This document shows, in pieces, positions 23,583-33,674 of a DNA stretch of 64,000 nt. Numbering within the stretch: position 1 is the stretch's first letter; each line of letters opens with the position of its first letter. The stretch spans positions 67,693 through 131,692 of the forward strand of contig JASJFT010000048.1 of the NCBI GenBank assembly GCA_030770425.1, read 5' to 3'. The notes under the pieces are model-generated. The model had not been told where the DNA came from. It worked only from the letters and a program-made list of their open reading frames with translations, and searched no databases. The position numbers and the translations under genes are program-made. This DNA comes from Darksidea phi. Its lineage: Eukaryota > Ascomycota > Dothideomycetes > Pleosporales > Lentitheciaceae.

Positions 23583-24378
23583 TGGCGGTGAATGCGCAAT
23601 GCGGCTTCTCGACGGGCTCGTGGTGGGCGTGCGTAGCCTTCCGTCACTTTTCTCGGCGCACCGTTGGTCGCTCTAGCGGCACCCGTAGCAGCGTGACGAC
23701 CCCGAGGTCTAGAGAACAACAGCAGCACAAATTTGTTCAGACACTCATGGGCCGCGTAGAGCCTCACAAGCGGGCAAGCGCGGTGATGAGGCGTAGCAGC
23801 CGTCGCGGCCGCCGGATGTCGTGTGCTTTTCGTGGAGGAGGGCCGTGCGGGATCCGATTGACTGCCTGCGGCGACAGCGACTGAGGGTTGCGCTGGATGC
23901 TGGAAATGACGGTAGCGGTGGTCCGGAGGGTTGAGGTGACGTTGGCAGGAGCTTGCGATGCAGGAGGTGCGACGGTTGATGGATAGGGTTATTTCGAGGG
24001 AGCGGGACGGTCGTCTGAGGACAAGGGCACCTCCTCACCTGCAGGCCGCTGACTGGCTGCGTCTGCGAGACAGCAACGTGATATCCGTGTTGATGAGACA
24101 GCGGCGCAGCACAAGACAAAGGCGTGGTATTCTTTCAGTGACAGATCGAAACAAGATGAAATACCTTGATACTTTCTATAACATTCCTGATCCCTATTCA
24201 GGTCACGTACGGACATGATTTCAAGCAAGATATAATCACGTGATACTATCGGCCAATCGACGGCCCGTGCAAGCTTCGAGCAGCTTCAAGGCGGGCCCAC
24301 CGTCATCTGCTCTGTCGAACGCCGTGCGTTTCTTCGTTTTGTTTAACTGTCTTATTATAGACTTGGGGACAACCTAGC
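23583..24378. promoter_or_regulatory. Divergent promoter region between ham-4 and MGR2
   Basis: About 800 bp between two divergent starts. Short frames on both strands have no protein-like composition. Part is probably the transcribed leader of ham-4. Confidence 0.45.
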
Positions 24379-24887
24379 ATGCCTGTACCAGTCGGTTCTA
24401 TGCCCCAGGGGCAACATGGCCCCTCCACATTCGACAAGCGCAAGTGTTTTCGTGTTGCGACTCTCCGCCCGTCCGCTAACATAGCCCAGTCAAGATGGGC
24501 GGTATGATGGGAGGAGCCGTGGGACTGATCATTGGCTTCATATTCGGTGCGCTTTGATGATCCTAAACCATTAGGCACCACTGATGATGCTAGGATTTAC
24601 CAACATCGTGCGCTTTGGTCCTGGGCCTAACGGCATGCTACGAACACTGGGCCAGTACATGGTTGGTTCTGCGGCGACATTTGGGTATGGTTGATCTATA
24701 TCGCTAGACCCTCATTGCCTCAATGGCTAACAAGAGATATTACAGCTTCTTCATGGCCATTGGCACCACCATCCGAACAGACAGCTCTCCCATCGCCGCA
24801 GAGGCTTTCGCAAAGATCCACAGGCGGCCGATGATCCTCCCGCGCCAGTACCAATACCCACGAGCGTCTCGCGAGGAAAAGAACTAA
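24379..24887 (+). CDS. MGR2: Mgr2/Romo1-type TIM23 translocase subunit
   Basis: Four small exons (24379-24439, 24490-24546, 24594-24684, 24746-24887) encode 116 aa; each piece is too short to show as a long frame. The spliced protein reads FDKLKMGGMMGGAVGLIIGF, then RFGPGPNGMLRTLGQYMVGS and FFMAIGTTIRTD. These match yeast Mgr2 (113 aa), with two Gly-rich transmembrane hairpins. Mgr2 is the lateral gatekeeper of the TIM23 presequence translocase in the inner mitochondrial membrane; the animal relative is Romo1. The first intron (24440-24489) begins GCAAGT, a GC-AG intron. Using it is the only way to join FDK to LKMGG in frame. Exon phases and family length agree, so the model is strong. Confidence 0.93.
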
Positions 24888-25462
24888 GGGGGGACGCTTG
24901 GGGCCCCGGTATAGTGATCAGGCACTGTACAACACCATGGTAGCGGTTACGGATACGGGTGTATGAATATAAGAGACAGCGAAAGATGGCTGCGCTCACT
25001 TGGCAGCACATGTACTATCGAAATGACTGCGATATACGACGGTCAAGAATAACAAAACATACTGTTCTATCGCACTTGCGGGTGGTGCAATACCTCAGTA
25101 CAACCGCCGTATTAGTGTCTATTTAACCTCCCTCGAACGGGTATTGTTTGCCAAAGTCAGTCAGGTTACGCAAACCCGCATTGTCTTGAAAAGGAGGTGG
25201 ACTCTAGAGTACTACAAGGGGACCAATGAGTAGATGGAAGAGCGCTTGGAATAGGCCCACACGCGAGTAGTGAAGGCTCACCTCGGTCTCCCAGCCAGAA
25301 CTTGTTTGGTTATGCTTTCAATCTTTTCCTCTGCAACCACCCCGAATGATGGCAGCCACAAGCAGAATGATTTGTTTTCCATTTGCCCTTTGAATCTCCA
25401 CCCCGCGTACCCCAAAATCAACCACTCGCGAAACCTCATACCACACTGTTCATTCTCCAAGC
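24888..25462. other. Intergenic with a copy of a dispersed repeat
   Basis: No gene seen. The stretch 25208-25258 is repeated at 28.8 kb (described separately). Confidence 0.5.
25208..25258 (+). repeat. Dispersed repeat copy A
   Basis: The 34 bases 25225-25258 are identical to 28786-28819, and the 16 bases 25208-25223 (agtactacaaggggac) are identical to 28823-28838, but the order of the two blocks is reversed between the loci. This suggests tandem or permuted copies of one unit. The TACAAGGGG core recurs at the other repeat sites near 28.7-30.0 kb. Confidence 0.8.
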
Positions 25463-26572
25463 ATGGCAAAACGATCAGACTATCGCAAGCGCCCAGCACC
25501 GGCCGATTACGACGATTACCGTCATAGCAAAGCTAGTCGCGCCGATCCCTTGTCGCAGAAAGCTTCAATTGCGAGCTCGGATGTCCGCGGGAAGCCGAGT
25601 ACTCAGACAAAGTCCAAACCAGCAAGCAGATTTGGCTCTTCCAAACACAGGAGCTCTTACGAGAGCCAAAATACCATGGATCGGAAGGCGGTTGCCAGTT
25701 CAGCGAACGGCTTTGCACAGAGTCCCCGGCTCGGCCCGGGCGTAGGTAATGCATACGCTAGAGCAGAGAGCAGGGACACAATGAAGGACAATCGCCCGAA
25801 CTACAGCAAGAGCTCCGCCAGCCATATGCCTGGTACCTCGAAGGATGCAGTGCGCGAGACTCCCTTCCCTTTCACAGCCAAGGATGCCAAAGGCAAAGAC
25901 AAAGTCAAGCCGACGGGAGAACTCGACCTCCTCGACCATATTCCCACTGTCCGAATAGAAAGCTCTTCCGCCTCACCTCAAGTCTCCCTTCAAAACCTTC
26001 TCAAAACCGTCACCAGCACCAAAAAGATCTTCGAAAAACACAATCCCAATATTCTCATCTCATCCGCCCCTATCATTACATTCATCAAGCGATGGGAAGG
26101 CCAGCTGTGGCGCGGCCTCCAGGATATTAAAGAGGCAGAAGATGAACGTGTCGTTACGATTAATGATGACATTGAGCGCCAGCTCGCGCGCGAAGCGAAG
26201 TACAAAGCTGACTTGGCTGCGAAAGAGACGTGGTATAAGAAGAAACTGGCTCAGGACAATCTGCTCTGGGATGGCAAGTTGAAGCAGAAGGAGATGCAGT
26301 GGCAAGTGTGGTATGATAGACAAGAGAAGGCCTTCAACGCTAGGGTTGCAAAAATGAATGAGAAGTCCAAGGCACAGGTGGAGCAGGTGGAGCAGGAGAG
26401 TCAAGCGCGGATGCTCGAGGCAAGGAAGCAATTTGCGGCGCAGCTTGCCGAGTTGGAGAAACAGCACGCAGCCAAATTGAAAGCGATGAAGGAGCATATG
26501 GCAACAAAGAGGGTGGAGGCGCTGCAGACACCCCAAGTGACTGTCGTCGCCTCCCACAACGAAGACAGCTAA
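25463..26572 (+). CDS. Unknown coiled-coil protein
   Basis: A single-exon gene of 369 aa starting at ATG 25463. The first about 150 residues are basic and Ser-rich, likely disordered, with possible nuclear signals (KRSDYRKRPAPADYDDYRH). A more ordered middle (about 155-215, TGELDLLDHIPTVRIES...IITFIKRWEGQLW) leads to a long Glu/Lys/Gln-rich coiled coil, about 220-360 (AREAKYKADLAAKETWYKKK, EKSKAQVEQVEQESQARMLE). No catalytic motif was seen. Consistent codon-like composition and a long ATG frame in a sparse region support a real gene. Role unknown. Confidence 0.82.
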   Translation: MAKRSDYRKRPAPADYDDYRHSKASRADPLSQKASIASSDVRGKPSTQTKSKPASRFGSSKHRSSYESQNTMDRKAVASSANGFAQSPRLGPGVGNAYARAESRDTMKDNRPNYSKSSASHMPGTSKDAVRETPFPFTAKDAKGKDKVKPTGELDLLDHIPTVRIESSSASPQVSLQNLLKTVTSTKKIFEKHNPNILISSAPIITFIKRWEGQLWRGLQDIKEAEDERVVTINDDIERQLAREAKYKADLAAKETWYKKKLAQDNLLWDGKLKQKEMQWQVWYDRQEKAFNARVAKMNEKSKAQVEQVEQESQARMLEARKQFAAQLAELEKQHAAKLKAMKEHMATKRVEALQTPQVTVVASHNEDS

Positions 26573-27075
26573 ATCAAGGTGGTAGAAGAGGTAGTTGGAT
26601 ATGTGCGCCGTTTCCCCACGTTTAACGGAATATGTAGGATTTTTAGCCGTGCGGTAAATTGACTATCCTTGTAATCTTCAATAGACAATACTTCCTAAAG
26701 TCTTTCTTATCGCACACGGGATTCATGTATAAGCATTTGAAGTGAGTATGAAGACACCAGTCGCCTAGGCGCGTGCAAGCTCTTTGCTGTAGTACCAATT
26801 GCACTATCATACGTCGCCCTTCTCCAATGGATTGAATAGAAATTTTAAGCATGTCTGCAATCAGCCCAGCTGTATCTGCTCTTGCAATTCGTTTAATAGC
26901 ATGCTAGAATGCATTTTCAGAGCCGAGAAAAGCCTTATGATTGGTCATGAAACTGGGGTACCTTTCTTTCCATCTACTTTATATTCCTTCATGGCCTCCT
27001 GTTCAAACCGGCCTCCTTTGACGCATAACTCTCGAGAGTGGGATCTTTAGATCTATCTCCTGATTCTTCAACAGT
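26573..27075. other. Convergent intergenic region
   Basis: 3' flanks of the coiled-coil gene and the GT69 gene, AT-rich. Nothing else seen. Confidence 0.5.
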
Positions 27076-28399
27076 TCAAACGCGCCTCCATCCCTTCTCA
27101 TAGATGATATGCATCTCATTGACGAGACAGAACCGTGCGCGTTCATCCTCCATAGGGTGCTTCCTTCTCCACAATTTAATCCTGAGAATCATCACCCATT
27201 CCTTGAACATCGTTGTTGTAGTCCACCGCAGAACTCTGTTCTTCCAAATTCCTTTGTACGCATCACGGAGCGACAGCTCTGCACTTTGAGAATGAATAGT
27301 GTCATACGATGTGCCGTTGTAGCCGACTTGAACAAATGGGTTGAGGAAGACGCCCTGCGCTTTGGATAGGGGGTTGTCGGCATGGATCAAGCAGCACTCG
27401 GATCCTTCGAGGTGGGAAGCTGCGAGTGAGTCGGGTATTCCGCGGAATCGCAACCGCCTTTCAGAAACGAAGGGGTCGGCTGGCATTGCGACTTATAGTC
27501 TGGTTAGCCATTGTTCTATGATGTTCGCTAATGGTTCCTGATATGTGAGACCTACCCATTCCATTCCAGCACGAAGCCACAGGAACCGGTAATAAACGCT
27601 CCGCAGCGTATCGTGAGGCGTGCGATCTAAAGTATGGCCATGTCTGCATGACAGCCTCGTGGCCATTCGAGTCTCGTAAAGCAAAGGTATCGTAAGGTTC
27701 CGGCGGTTTCGTGAAGTCTAGAGAGCATGCAGCGGCATACTTCCCCCCGTTTGTGTCAAGCAGTCGCAAAACATCATCCGGCTACTTCGCATTAGCAAAA
27801 CCACTATAACGCGCACCTCACAAAACGCATACCTGAAAGACAACATCATTCAAGAATAGTATAGTGTCAAAGTGTTGCCCTTCGGAAGACAGTGACTCTA
27901 GGGTATCTAAGATCTGATTTCGTATTTTCGCTAGGAAAGGTATGCGCCGTAGGGCGGTCTCGCCGGTAGGAGTTTTGATCCAGCCCTGCTTAGCAGGCTC
28001 TTTCGTAATCTCATCCTTGTAGGTAACGTTCGAAAGAGTAATTGTGCGTTGGACCCGCAACTCGCTCAACGTCATATCTAATTCCCTAAGCGCGCCCTTT
28101 GTGTCATCGAAGCTCCCGCCCTCGTAGATTGCGACATAGACATTTTCGATCCCCAGCTCCCTCACTGATGCCACCAATGCATCGTTCCAGCGCTCTCGGA
28201 GTAGGGTGGCGGAATTCCAATGTTGTGCGGCGATGAAGATGCGCTTTGAATTGCGGGGAGGAGGCGGGGACTGACTAGCGGCCTGTGCCCGATGTACACT
28301 TAGGATATGTAACGTGTCCCATATTAAGAAGAGCGCAAGGAATAAGCGGAGGATAGGATGGCGGGTAAGACGGCGTAAGGAGTGGTATTTGGGAATCAT
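27076..28399 (-). CDS. GT69 / CAP59-type alpha-1,3-mannosyltransferase
   Basis: Three exons (28399-27833, 27781-27556, 27491-27076) encode 402 aa. A short basic cytosolic tail and a signal-anchor (LRLFLALFLIWDTLHILSV, about residues 17-35) indicate a type II Golgi protein. The catalytic region has the family motifs RIFIAAQHWNSATLLRERW, VYVAIYEGGSFDDT, FDTILFLNDVVF, AACSLDF, PVASCWNGM and LRFRGIPDSLA. This is the Cap59/Cmt1 group known from cryptococcal capsule synthesis and widespread in ascomycetes as cell-wall or glycoprotein mannosyltransferases. The Asn-Asp pair in FLNDV takes the place of a DxD-like metal site. The second splice joins NGM to VAMPAD in frame. Neighbouring DNA upstream is repeat-rich. 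Confidence 0.93.
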
Positions 28400-28690
28400 T
28401 AGAACGTAGTGCTATGCAAATGCCATTTGAACGCAAAGGAAGAACGTGAGCGCATGCGGAAGAAAGGAATGTTAATAGACGAAGTCGCGGAAGTGGCGGA
28501 GTCGTACTTGACCTACTCGACATCTACTAAGCATTGCGCAGCACAAGAAGGAATTGATCCTAGATTGTATGATCTTGCTACATATGTAGAATGCGGCTGG
28601 TGCCTGACATTTCGACCCCAATCGGGTCATTAGGCGCGAGCTTGGTTCAAGGTTAAACGAGCCTGTAAACTCGGTACTGAGGCGCAGCAT
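28400..28690. other. Promoter side of the GT69 gene
   Basis: No gene seen before the repeat cluster begins at 28691. Confidence 0.45.
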
Positions 28691-28947
28691 TACAAGGGGA
28701 TCATGAACGGGCGAGCCCGCTTTTGGGTGCAAAAGGCCCGTGCATGGAAGCTGCGAGAATAAAATACCTTAATAAGTAGTGGACTAATGAGTAGATGGAA
28801 GAGCGCTTGGAATAGGCCCTGAAGTACTACAAGGGGACTAATAGAATGTTGTTTTGTATGTAATACACACAGAAAACGGCATAGCGTGAGCACTCGGTGG
28901 CGTTCGGCGAAATCCTCGGGTCAGCCCGTTCATGCTCCCCCCTTGTA
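28691..28947. mobile_element. Small terminal-inverted-repeat element (MITE-like), about 257 bp, possibly nested
   Basis: The left end reads tacaaggggatcatgaacgg from 28691; the right end is its near inverse, terminating cccccttgta at 28947. TA at each edge fits the TA target duplication of Tc1/mariner-type insertions. There is no coding capacity. Inside lie a second TACAAGGGG (28828-28836) and the unit shared with 25.2 kb, so this may be one element inserted beside or inside another. The arm at 28870-28947 is about 85% identical (estimated by eye over about 76 bp) to the inverse of 29965-30042. Confidence 0.6.
28781..28839 (+). repeat. Dispersed repeat copy B
   Basis: Holds the 34-bp block (28786-28819) and the 16-bp block (28823-28838) also found at 25208-25258, in swapped order. 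The motif ggactaatgag at 28781 recurs as ggactaatag at 28835, so the unit starts again, as in a truncated tandem. Confidence 0.75.
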
Positions 28948-29237
28948 TCACACATCTACCGGTAGATCATTTTGCAGCGTTGTCCCAGTACCTGATATTT
29001 AACAATGGGAAACTTCACCTCATAAGCCCCATTTACCTTAAGCAGGCAACCTGCATTTGTCAGATCAGGCCCACCAAGGCGTTCATTGCAATCAAGTTTC
29101 TCTTCAACCCATTCAAGGTTCTCGCATGTTAAATCTAGGCACGTGACACTTGCAACTGCATCGCAACAAACGTCACCACTCCACCTCTACACTCTGCATC
29201 GTCATGCTGATATACCAAAGCCAGCAGGCCTCTAAGA

Positions 29238-29964
29238 CTCTTCACAGCCTTCTTCGCAACCCTCTTCGCAATCCTCTTCGCAATCCTCTTCGCAATCCTC
29301 TTCGCAATCCTCTTCGCAATCCTCTTCGCAATCCTCTATCACTCTCCGTGGCAATCCTCTATCACTCTCTGTGGCACGCCATGTCCACAGCAATACCATA
29401 CAAGTCGCGTTCTCCGGACCCCCTAGTTACGATACTATCAACCGCCGCTTCTCTTCGCAGCCAAATCCAACGCGATTCTATGCTACAGAGTGGGCACGAG
29501 AGGCTAGAGAGCGGGGGGATTTCGTCGATGTTCATGATGCTCCAGTTAATAGCGTAGGGCCGGAAGACTTCGATGTGCTAATTACGGATGTCACCAACCA
29601 AAAATTGCGAACTGAAATTTCGAAGATCGCGGGAATCGAGTACCTGGAGAAGGTAACCGAAGCCGGCGCCAGCTATCATATTCGGCTCCTTCCGACGTAC
29701 CATTTTCCCGTGCGTTGTCAGTTATGAGGATAAGGCTCACTGGGTTTTCTTTCTCGTGGATACTGGTTCCCCTGCTACATACCTCTCAGCAGAAGTAAGT
29801 ACGCTTACCTGTAGAGAGAATATCTAAGGACTAACTTAACTCTAGGCATGCGAAGTCCTCGGAATTTCCGATGATGGCCCGGCCGTTGTTAAGATGGCTG
29901 GACGTCAGAAAGAGGTTTAAATGTCGCCGCTCCGCTCGCACTTTCACGATATTAACATCATGGG
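29238..29964 (+). pseudogene. Broken retropepsin-like aspartic protease gene
   Basis: Translated pieces form one protein: a Ser/Gln-rich start, then RFYATEWAREARERGDF, DFDVLITDVTNQKLRTEISK, YHIRLLPTYHFP and WVFFLVDTGSPATYLSAE. The Asp-Thr-Gly-Ser at 29759-29770 is the active-site signature of retropepsin-like proteases. A normal 51-bp intron (29795-29845) leads to ACEVLGISDDG. Damage: a frameshift near 29710-29720 (the frames before and after YHFPVRC differ by one base), an in-frame TAA at 29918-29920, and a loss of homology-like sequence at 29965, where a TACAAGGGG repeat starts right after HDINIMG. No C-terminal half was found. It could come from a retroelement or from a stand-alone retropepsin-like host gene; no reverse transcriptase is nearby. 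Confidence 0.7.
29247..29335 (+). repeat. 12-bp minisatellite (ttcgcaatcctc), about seven units
   Basis: Six to seven head-to-tail copies of ttcgcaatcctc with one early variant (ttcgcaaccctc). In the frame of the protease pseudogene it reads repeated SSSQ; in another frame it reads repeated RNPL. Being a multiple of three, it could vary in length without breaking a frame. Confidence 0.85.
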
Positions 29965-30045
29965 TACAAGGGGGGATCATGAACGAGCGATACCGAGGGC
30001 TTTCCCGAGCGCCACCGAGTGCTCACGCTATGCTGTTTTGCAGGC
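29965..30045 (+). repeat. Inverted copy of the TACAAGGGG repeat, abutting the protease pseudogene
   Basis: Begins tacaaggggggatcatgaac and continues through gccaccgagtgctcacgcta. It matches the inverse of 28870-28947 with few differences, then similarity stops near 30045. It starts exactly where the protease reading frame loses its expected continuation. No matching opposite terminus was found to the right, so this copy seems truncated. Confidence 0.7.
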
Positions 30046-30284
30046 GAATCACTCTCTTGTGAATTCACGCAAGGTATGAAGCCGTCTGCAACTCATCGGG
30101 TTTTTTGAGCGCACAATGCCGCCTCGAGGTAGCCTACTATCAAGATATTACGTACTAAGCTACTCTTAAATATGCGTGCAACATATGTAAGTGCACGCCA
30201 GGTGATAGTCCCGAAATATCTCAGTGAGCAAGAACAGGAGAGGTCCTAGGAACCGTCATACTAGCCTGACAGTAAGAGATATGC
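30046..30284. other. Spacer, no gene seen
   Basis: Short region between the repeat and the 3' end of the oxidoreductase gene; no protein-like frame. Confidence 0.4.
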
Positions 30285-31799
30285 TTAAAGTTTAAATCCC
30301 AAAAGTTGCCTCTGAAAGACGCCTTTGGGGTCATACTTTTTGGAAACTTCCTTCATCGCCACGTTTGATTTCTCTCCGTAGCTCGCGATCGGATTCTGCC
30401 AGGGTGCAGCATAATTAGCATACTTAAAAGGATGATACACGCCCTCCTCCTTCGTGATCTCCTCAATGCTATTCATCAACACTTTGGTCTCTTCCGTCAC
30501 GGAGCTAGAGTCTTCTCCACTTTCCCAGTACAACGTTACAGCGACGATTATTAGATGCTCGTGTGGCTTGCTATCCGATGGAAAGTCCATGGCATTGCTG
30601 GAGTTCCTTGGTGGAGGCGGGCATTGCTGGTATGTAAGCACAGAGAGTATGTTTTTGACCGTGCTCAGTGCTTTAGAAGAGTTCTCCCAGCGACTGGTGA
30701 TCTTCGCCATGATAGTAGGGCTAATGTGAAAGCTTGTTGTAGAAAACATGGCACTAAGTGTTGGTTAGCGACGTGATAAGTTCGCGATGCCAATCGCATG
30801 TCCGTGCTGCTTACTATTGGTTCTGAGGTTGATACTGCGCCAACTCCGCCGCAAACGCCTCTGTTGTACCCAGTCGCATGGTACTCTGCATCTGGGGCTG
30901 GATGTTCTCAAAGCGCCGGAATGTCTCGGGATTCTCTGATGGACGCAAATACCAATGGTTATTCGAGATGAAGTAACCTCCCATCTGAGCGGAGTACAAG
31001 AAACTCAACTCTACTTGGGCGAAAGGGTCATAAAGTTGGCTCGTCTTGAATTCCAAAAACGCCTTCAAGTTCGCGTCTTTGGTGTCGTACGGATACATTG
31101 TGGCACCACCCCACAAGAGGTGATGTGGAATAGTAGCGATGTCGATACGGGTTACGACACCGAAGTTGGTTCCACCACCTTTCAAGGCACAGAAAAGATC
31201 TGCGTGATTTGATTCATTTACTTCGATGATGTCTCCGGAGGCGAGGACGACCTGCATATTCACTATGTGGTCGCAGGCGAAGCCAAGCTCAGGAGCAAAG
31301 TAGGATAGCCCACCTAGATTTCACATGATCAGTATTTAACTGGATCTATGAGCCTTGGAACAATCATACCACCAAGCAGAAACCCACCCACACCCACGTT
31401 CTCCTCACGTGACCCTACCGAAGTGCGATTTTCCTTGCCGAGAACCTTGTACACACTACCCCATGTAGCACCTACTCCTAGTTCGTACACGTCTGCCTTT
31501 TCGATAGACTTGGTAATTGAGTTGAGTCCCCGTAGGTCAATCGTCACTCCTGTCTCTGTGTTCGCCATGTTAGGATGGGGTGAATGTCCACCGCTCCGAA
31601 TAGCAAACGTCGCGCCTGCAGTCTCAGCGAGGATCTTGATCGCCGTGGAAACATCTGTCGCGGAACTCGAGCTGACAATACACAAAGGGTTTTGCCGGGC
31701 TGAGCAAAAGAAGTAAGACTGTACAAAAGAATTGTACTCTTTGGTATCTTCGAAGAAGACCTTTCCAGGAAGGGCAGCTTGTAGCTTGTCGGTAGCCAT
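30285..31799 (-). CDS. FAD-linked (PCMH/BBE-type) oxidoreductase
   Basis: Exons 31799-31370, 31313-30815 and 30753-30285 encode 465 aa. The FAD-binding domain shows FAIRSGGHSPHPNMANTETG, where the His is the usual covalent FAD attachment point, then GVTIDLRGLNSI, ELGVGATWGSVYKVLG and, across the first splice, GVGGFLLGGGLSYFAPELG. The loop GSREENVGVGG lacks the extra Cys used for bicovalent FAD. The substrate domain includes LKGGGTNFGVVTRIDI, and the C-terminal BBE-like part has YANYAAPWQNPIASYGE and KYDPKGVFQRQL. The family oxidises alcohols, sugars or secondary metabolites. No signal peptide is evident from ATG 31799, so it is probably intracellular. Its neighbours are repeats and a broken P450, which would fit a decayed metabolite locus. 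Confidence 0.9.
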
Positions 31800-33173
31800 A
31801 GTGTGTTGATAAAAACAGTGTTGCGCTTGTAAAATCGAAGTTCTGGTTACGAAGCAATATGAGGGAAGTGCAGCCTGCGTGAGGGGTAGCTTGCGATACA
31901 ATCCTTTATAAGATAGTCTCTGGTATCCAGTGGGATGGCTGTGTAGTTTTGTAACACTCTATATTTATGCTGACTATTGCGTGGTCTGACCGATCTCGAT
32001 TGTAAAGTGACCGGTTCACCGCTGCATCACTAGAAATTAATCAATGGAACTATGCATTTTAATCCTGGATTTGCAGTTTTAGATGAATGCACGCCGACAA
32101 GGTTGGTCCTTTGCGCCGGTGTTATGCTTTCTTGGTCCCTAGCTAGGTGACTACGCCGTCGGACTTCGGATGTATTGTCGACTCAGACTGGGTTGATGCA
32201 TGCTTACCCCAGATGCCTGTTGCACAGAGTAGGATCTCTTGCAGATCTGTACAGGATCTAGTAAGCGCATCTTCATCCTTGCACACAGCTGTGCGCCGGG
32301 GACCGGGAAAATATTGAGCGAGGTATCACAGGAACATGATTCGGCAAGGTGCAAGCCTTAGCAGGCAGCATAGTTAGGTTTAGAGAGGCGGCCGAGATTG
32401 CGATAGAGATTCATGAACGCAGGGCGGCGAGCCGAGCTGCAACGTAAACTTGGATGAGCCTGTCGACAAGGGCTCAGCTCATCTATTGATTGCGGCATAG
32501 CGAAACGTTTTCAGGTGGACGCACAATTAACCCGGTGGCGCAGCCAAATGAAGGGTTACGTGATGGTTTGTAGGATATGCTTGATATTTTACTTACGCTA
32601 GATTTGGCCGTCATGATTCGAAATGTGAGTTGGGAGTGGCAACTAGGAAATTCTTGATGGAGTCTCAACCATGGTTGTTAGTACTGAGCCATAGCACATT
32701 TATGACTGTTGAAAACGATAATGACGCTGAAAGTCACAAAGACTCAAAAAAGTCAGAGAGCAGAGTTTGCGGTCTGCATTAGCACCTTCGAATTTGTCAG
32801 TCTCTGCAGCCCCCGGCGGCGTGCCGAACACGTAGCACCCCACCCAGAAGCTCATTCGCTTTAAGACGAAGACCACCATCAACAGAATCGACGCGAGACA
32901 AAACAAGCGTCTGAAGAGAGGATAATGTTCTGTCAATCATTGCGCTGAGCGACTATCTGTGCAAGGCATCTCTTTCCGCGTAAGTGAGGTCCGTCGTGGA
33001 TGAACTTGACTGATTCGTACAGTCAGTCACATCGAAAGCATCTCGTGCAGGAAGAGATATGCCAATTCCAGGTTTGATCCATAGGTAGAATTTAACATTG
33101 ACCGTACGTTGATCTACAATCAAAATAAGATTTAATACTGTCTATGCATAGCCAATAAGAAAGATTTTATTCA
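31800..33173. other. 1.4-kb region without a supported gene
   Basis: AT-rich, with only short frames. A minus frame near 32936-32700 shows one hydrophobic stretch (RRLFCLASILLMVVFVLKRM) but lacks an ATG start and a domain; not called. Confidence 0.4.
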
Positions 33174-33660
33174 TTAGAGCGAGTGGGATGTGATCTTCTT
33201 GAAAACAATCTGTGTGGACTCAAAAGGAAGTGCGAATGATTCCCAGCTCCATTTAAACCGAGCCTTTTCATCCCAGAGTTTCATATCATATCTCAATATC
33301 AGCCGGGAGAGAATTATTTTGATGACCAATACTGCATGAAATCGACCAGGACTATGTGCAACAGCGTCAGCATATAGAATTCCTCTGTAGGAAGGGCCTG
33401 AGCTCGGACTACGCACCATGCCAGTGAGCTATAGCCCCACATTGGGAACTCATGTGAGACATCAGTGAGCTTAGATTTCTTTGTCTGCAACTCTGTGGGA
33501 ATAAATCTACCGCCTTCGAAGTGATTTGGCTGTGGGTACATCTCAGGATTGTGCAAGATGTCGTATGCCGGCACACAGACGGTTGCACCCTTTGCTACAT
33601 GAATGGAGCCATCGGTGAACGTGTATGGTTTGACGCCGTAATATTAGCGAAGGAGATATC
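33174..33660 (-). pseudogene. Cytochrome P450, C-terminal fragment
   Basis: Only the last about 150 residues of a P450 are present. The sequence runs PYTFTDGSIHVAKGATVCVP, AYDILHNPEMYPQPNHFEGG, RFIP and FPMWGYSSLA, then across a 65-bp intron (33416-33352) to CPGRFHAVLVIKIILSRLIL, ending at the stop at 33174. WGYSSLACPGR carries the haem-ligand Cys. Upstream, a one-base frameshift near 33640 separates SPDISFANITASN from PYTFTDG. The helix-K ExxR motif and the N-terminal three quarters are missing. At about 33677 the sequence runs into the end of an unrelated reading frame. Clearly a remnant. Confidence 0.8.
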
Positions 33661-33674
33661 AGGGCTTCGAGCAG

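Noticed and set aside
29238..29345. 12-bp repeats considered as a CRISPR-like array
   Set aside because: Units are directly adjacent without spacers, and the DNA is eukaryotic; it is a minisatellite.
28866..30045. A single 1.2-kb transposon bounded by the inverse arms at 28870-28947 and 29965-30042
   Set aside because: The TACAAGGGG termini point inward toward the protease pseudogene rather than outward, so the arms fit two separate small insertions better than one element.
32700..32936. Minus frame with a hydrophobic stretch, considered as a P450 first exon
   Set aside because: It lies downstream of the P450 fragment's stop, has no ATG and no P450 motif.
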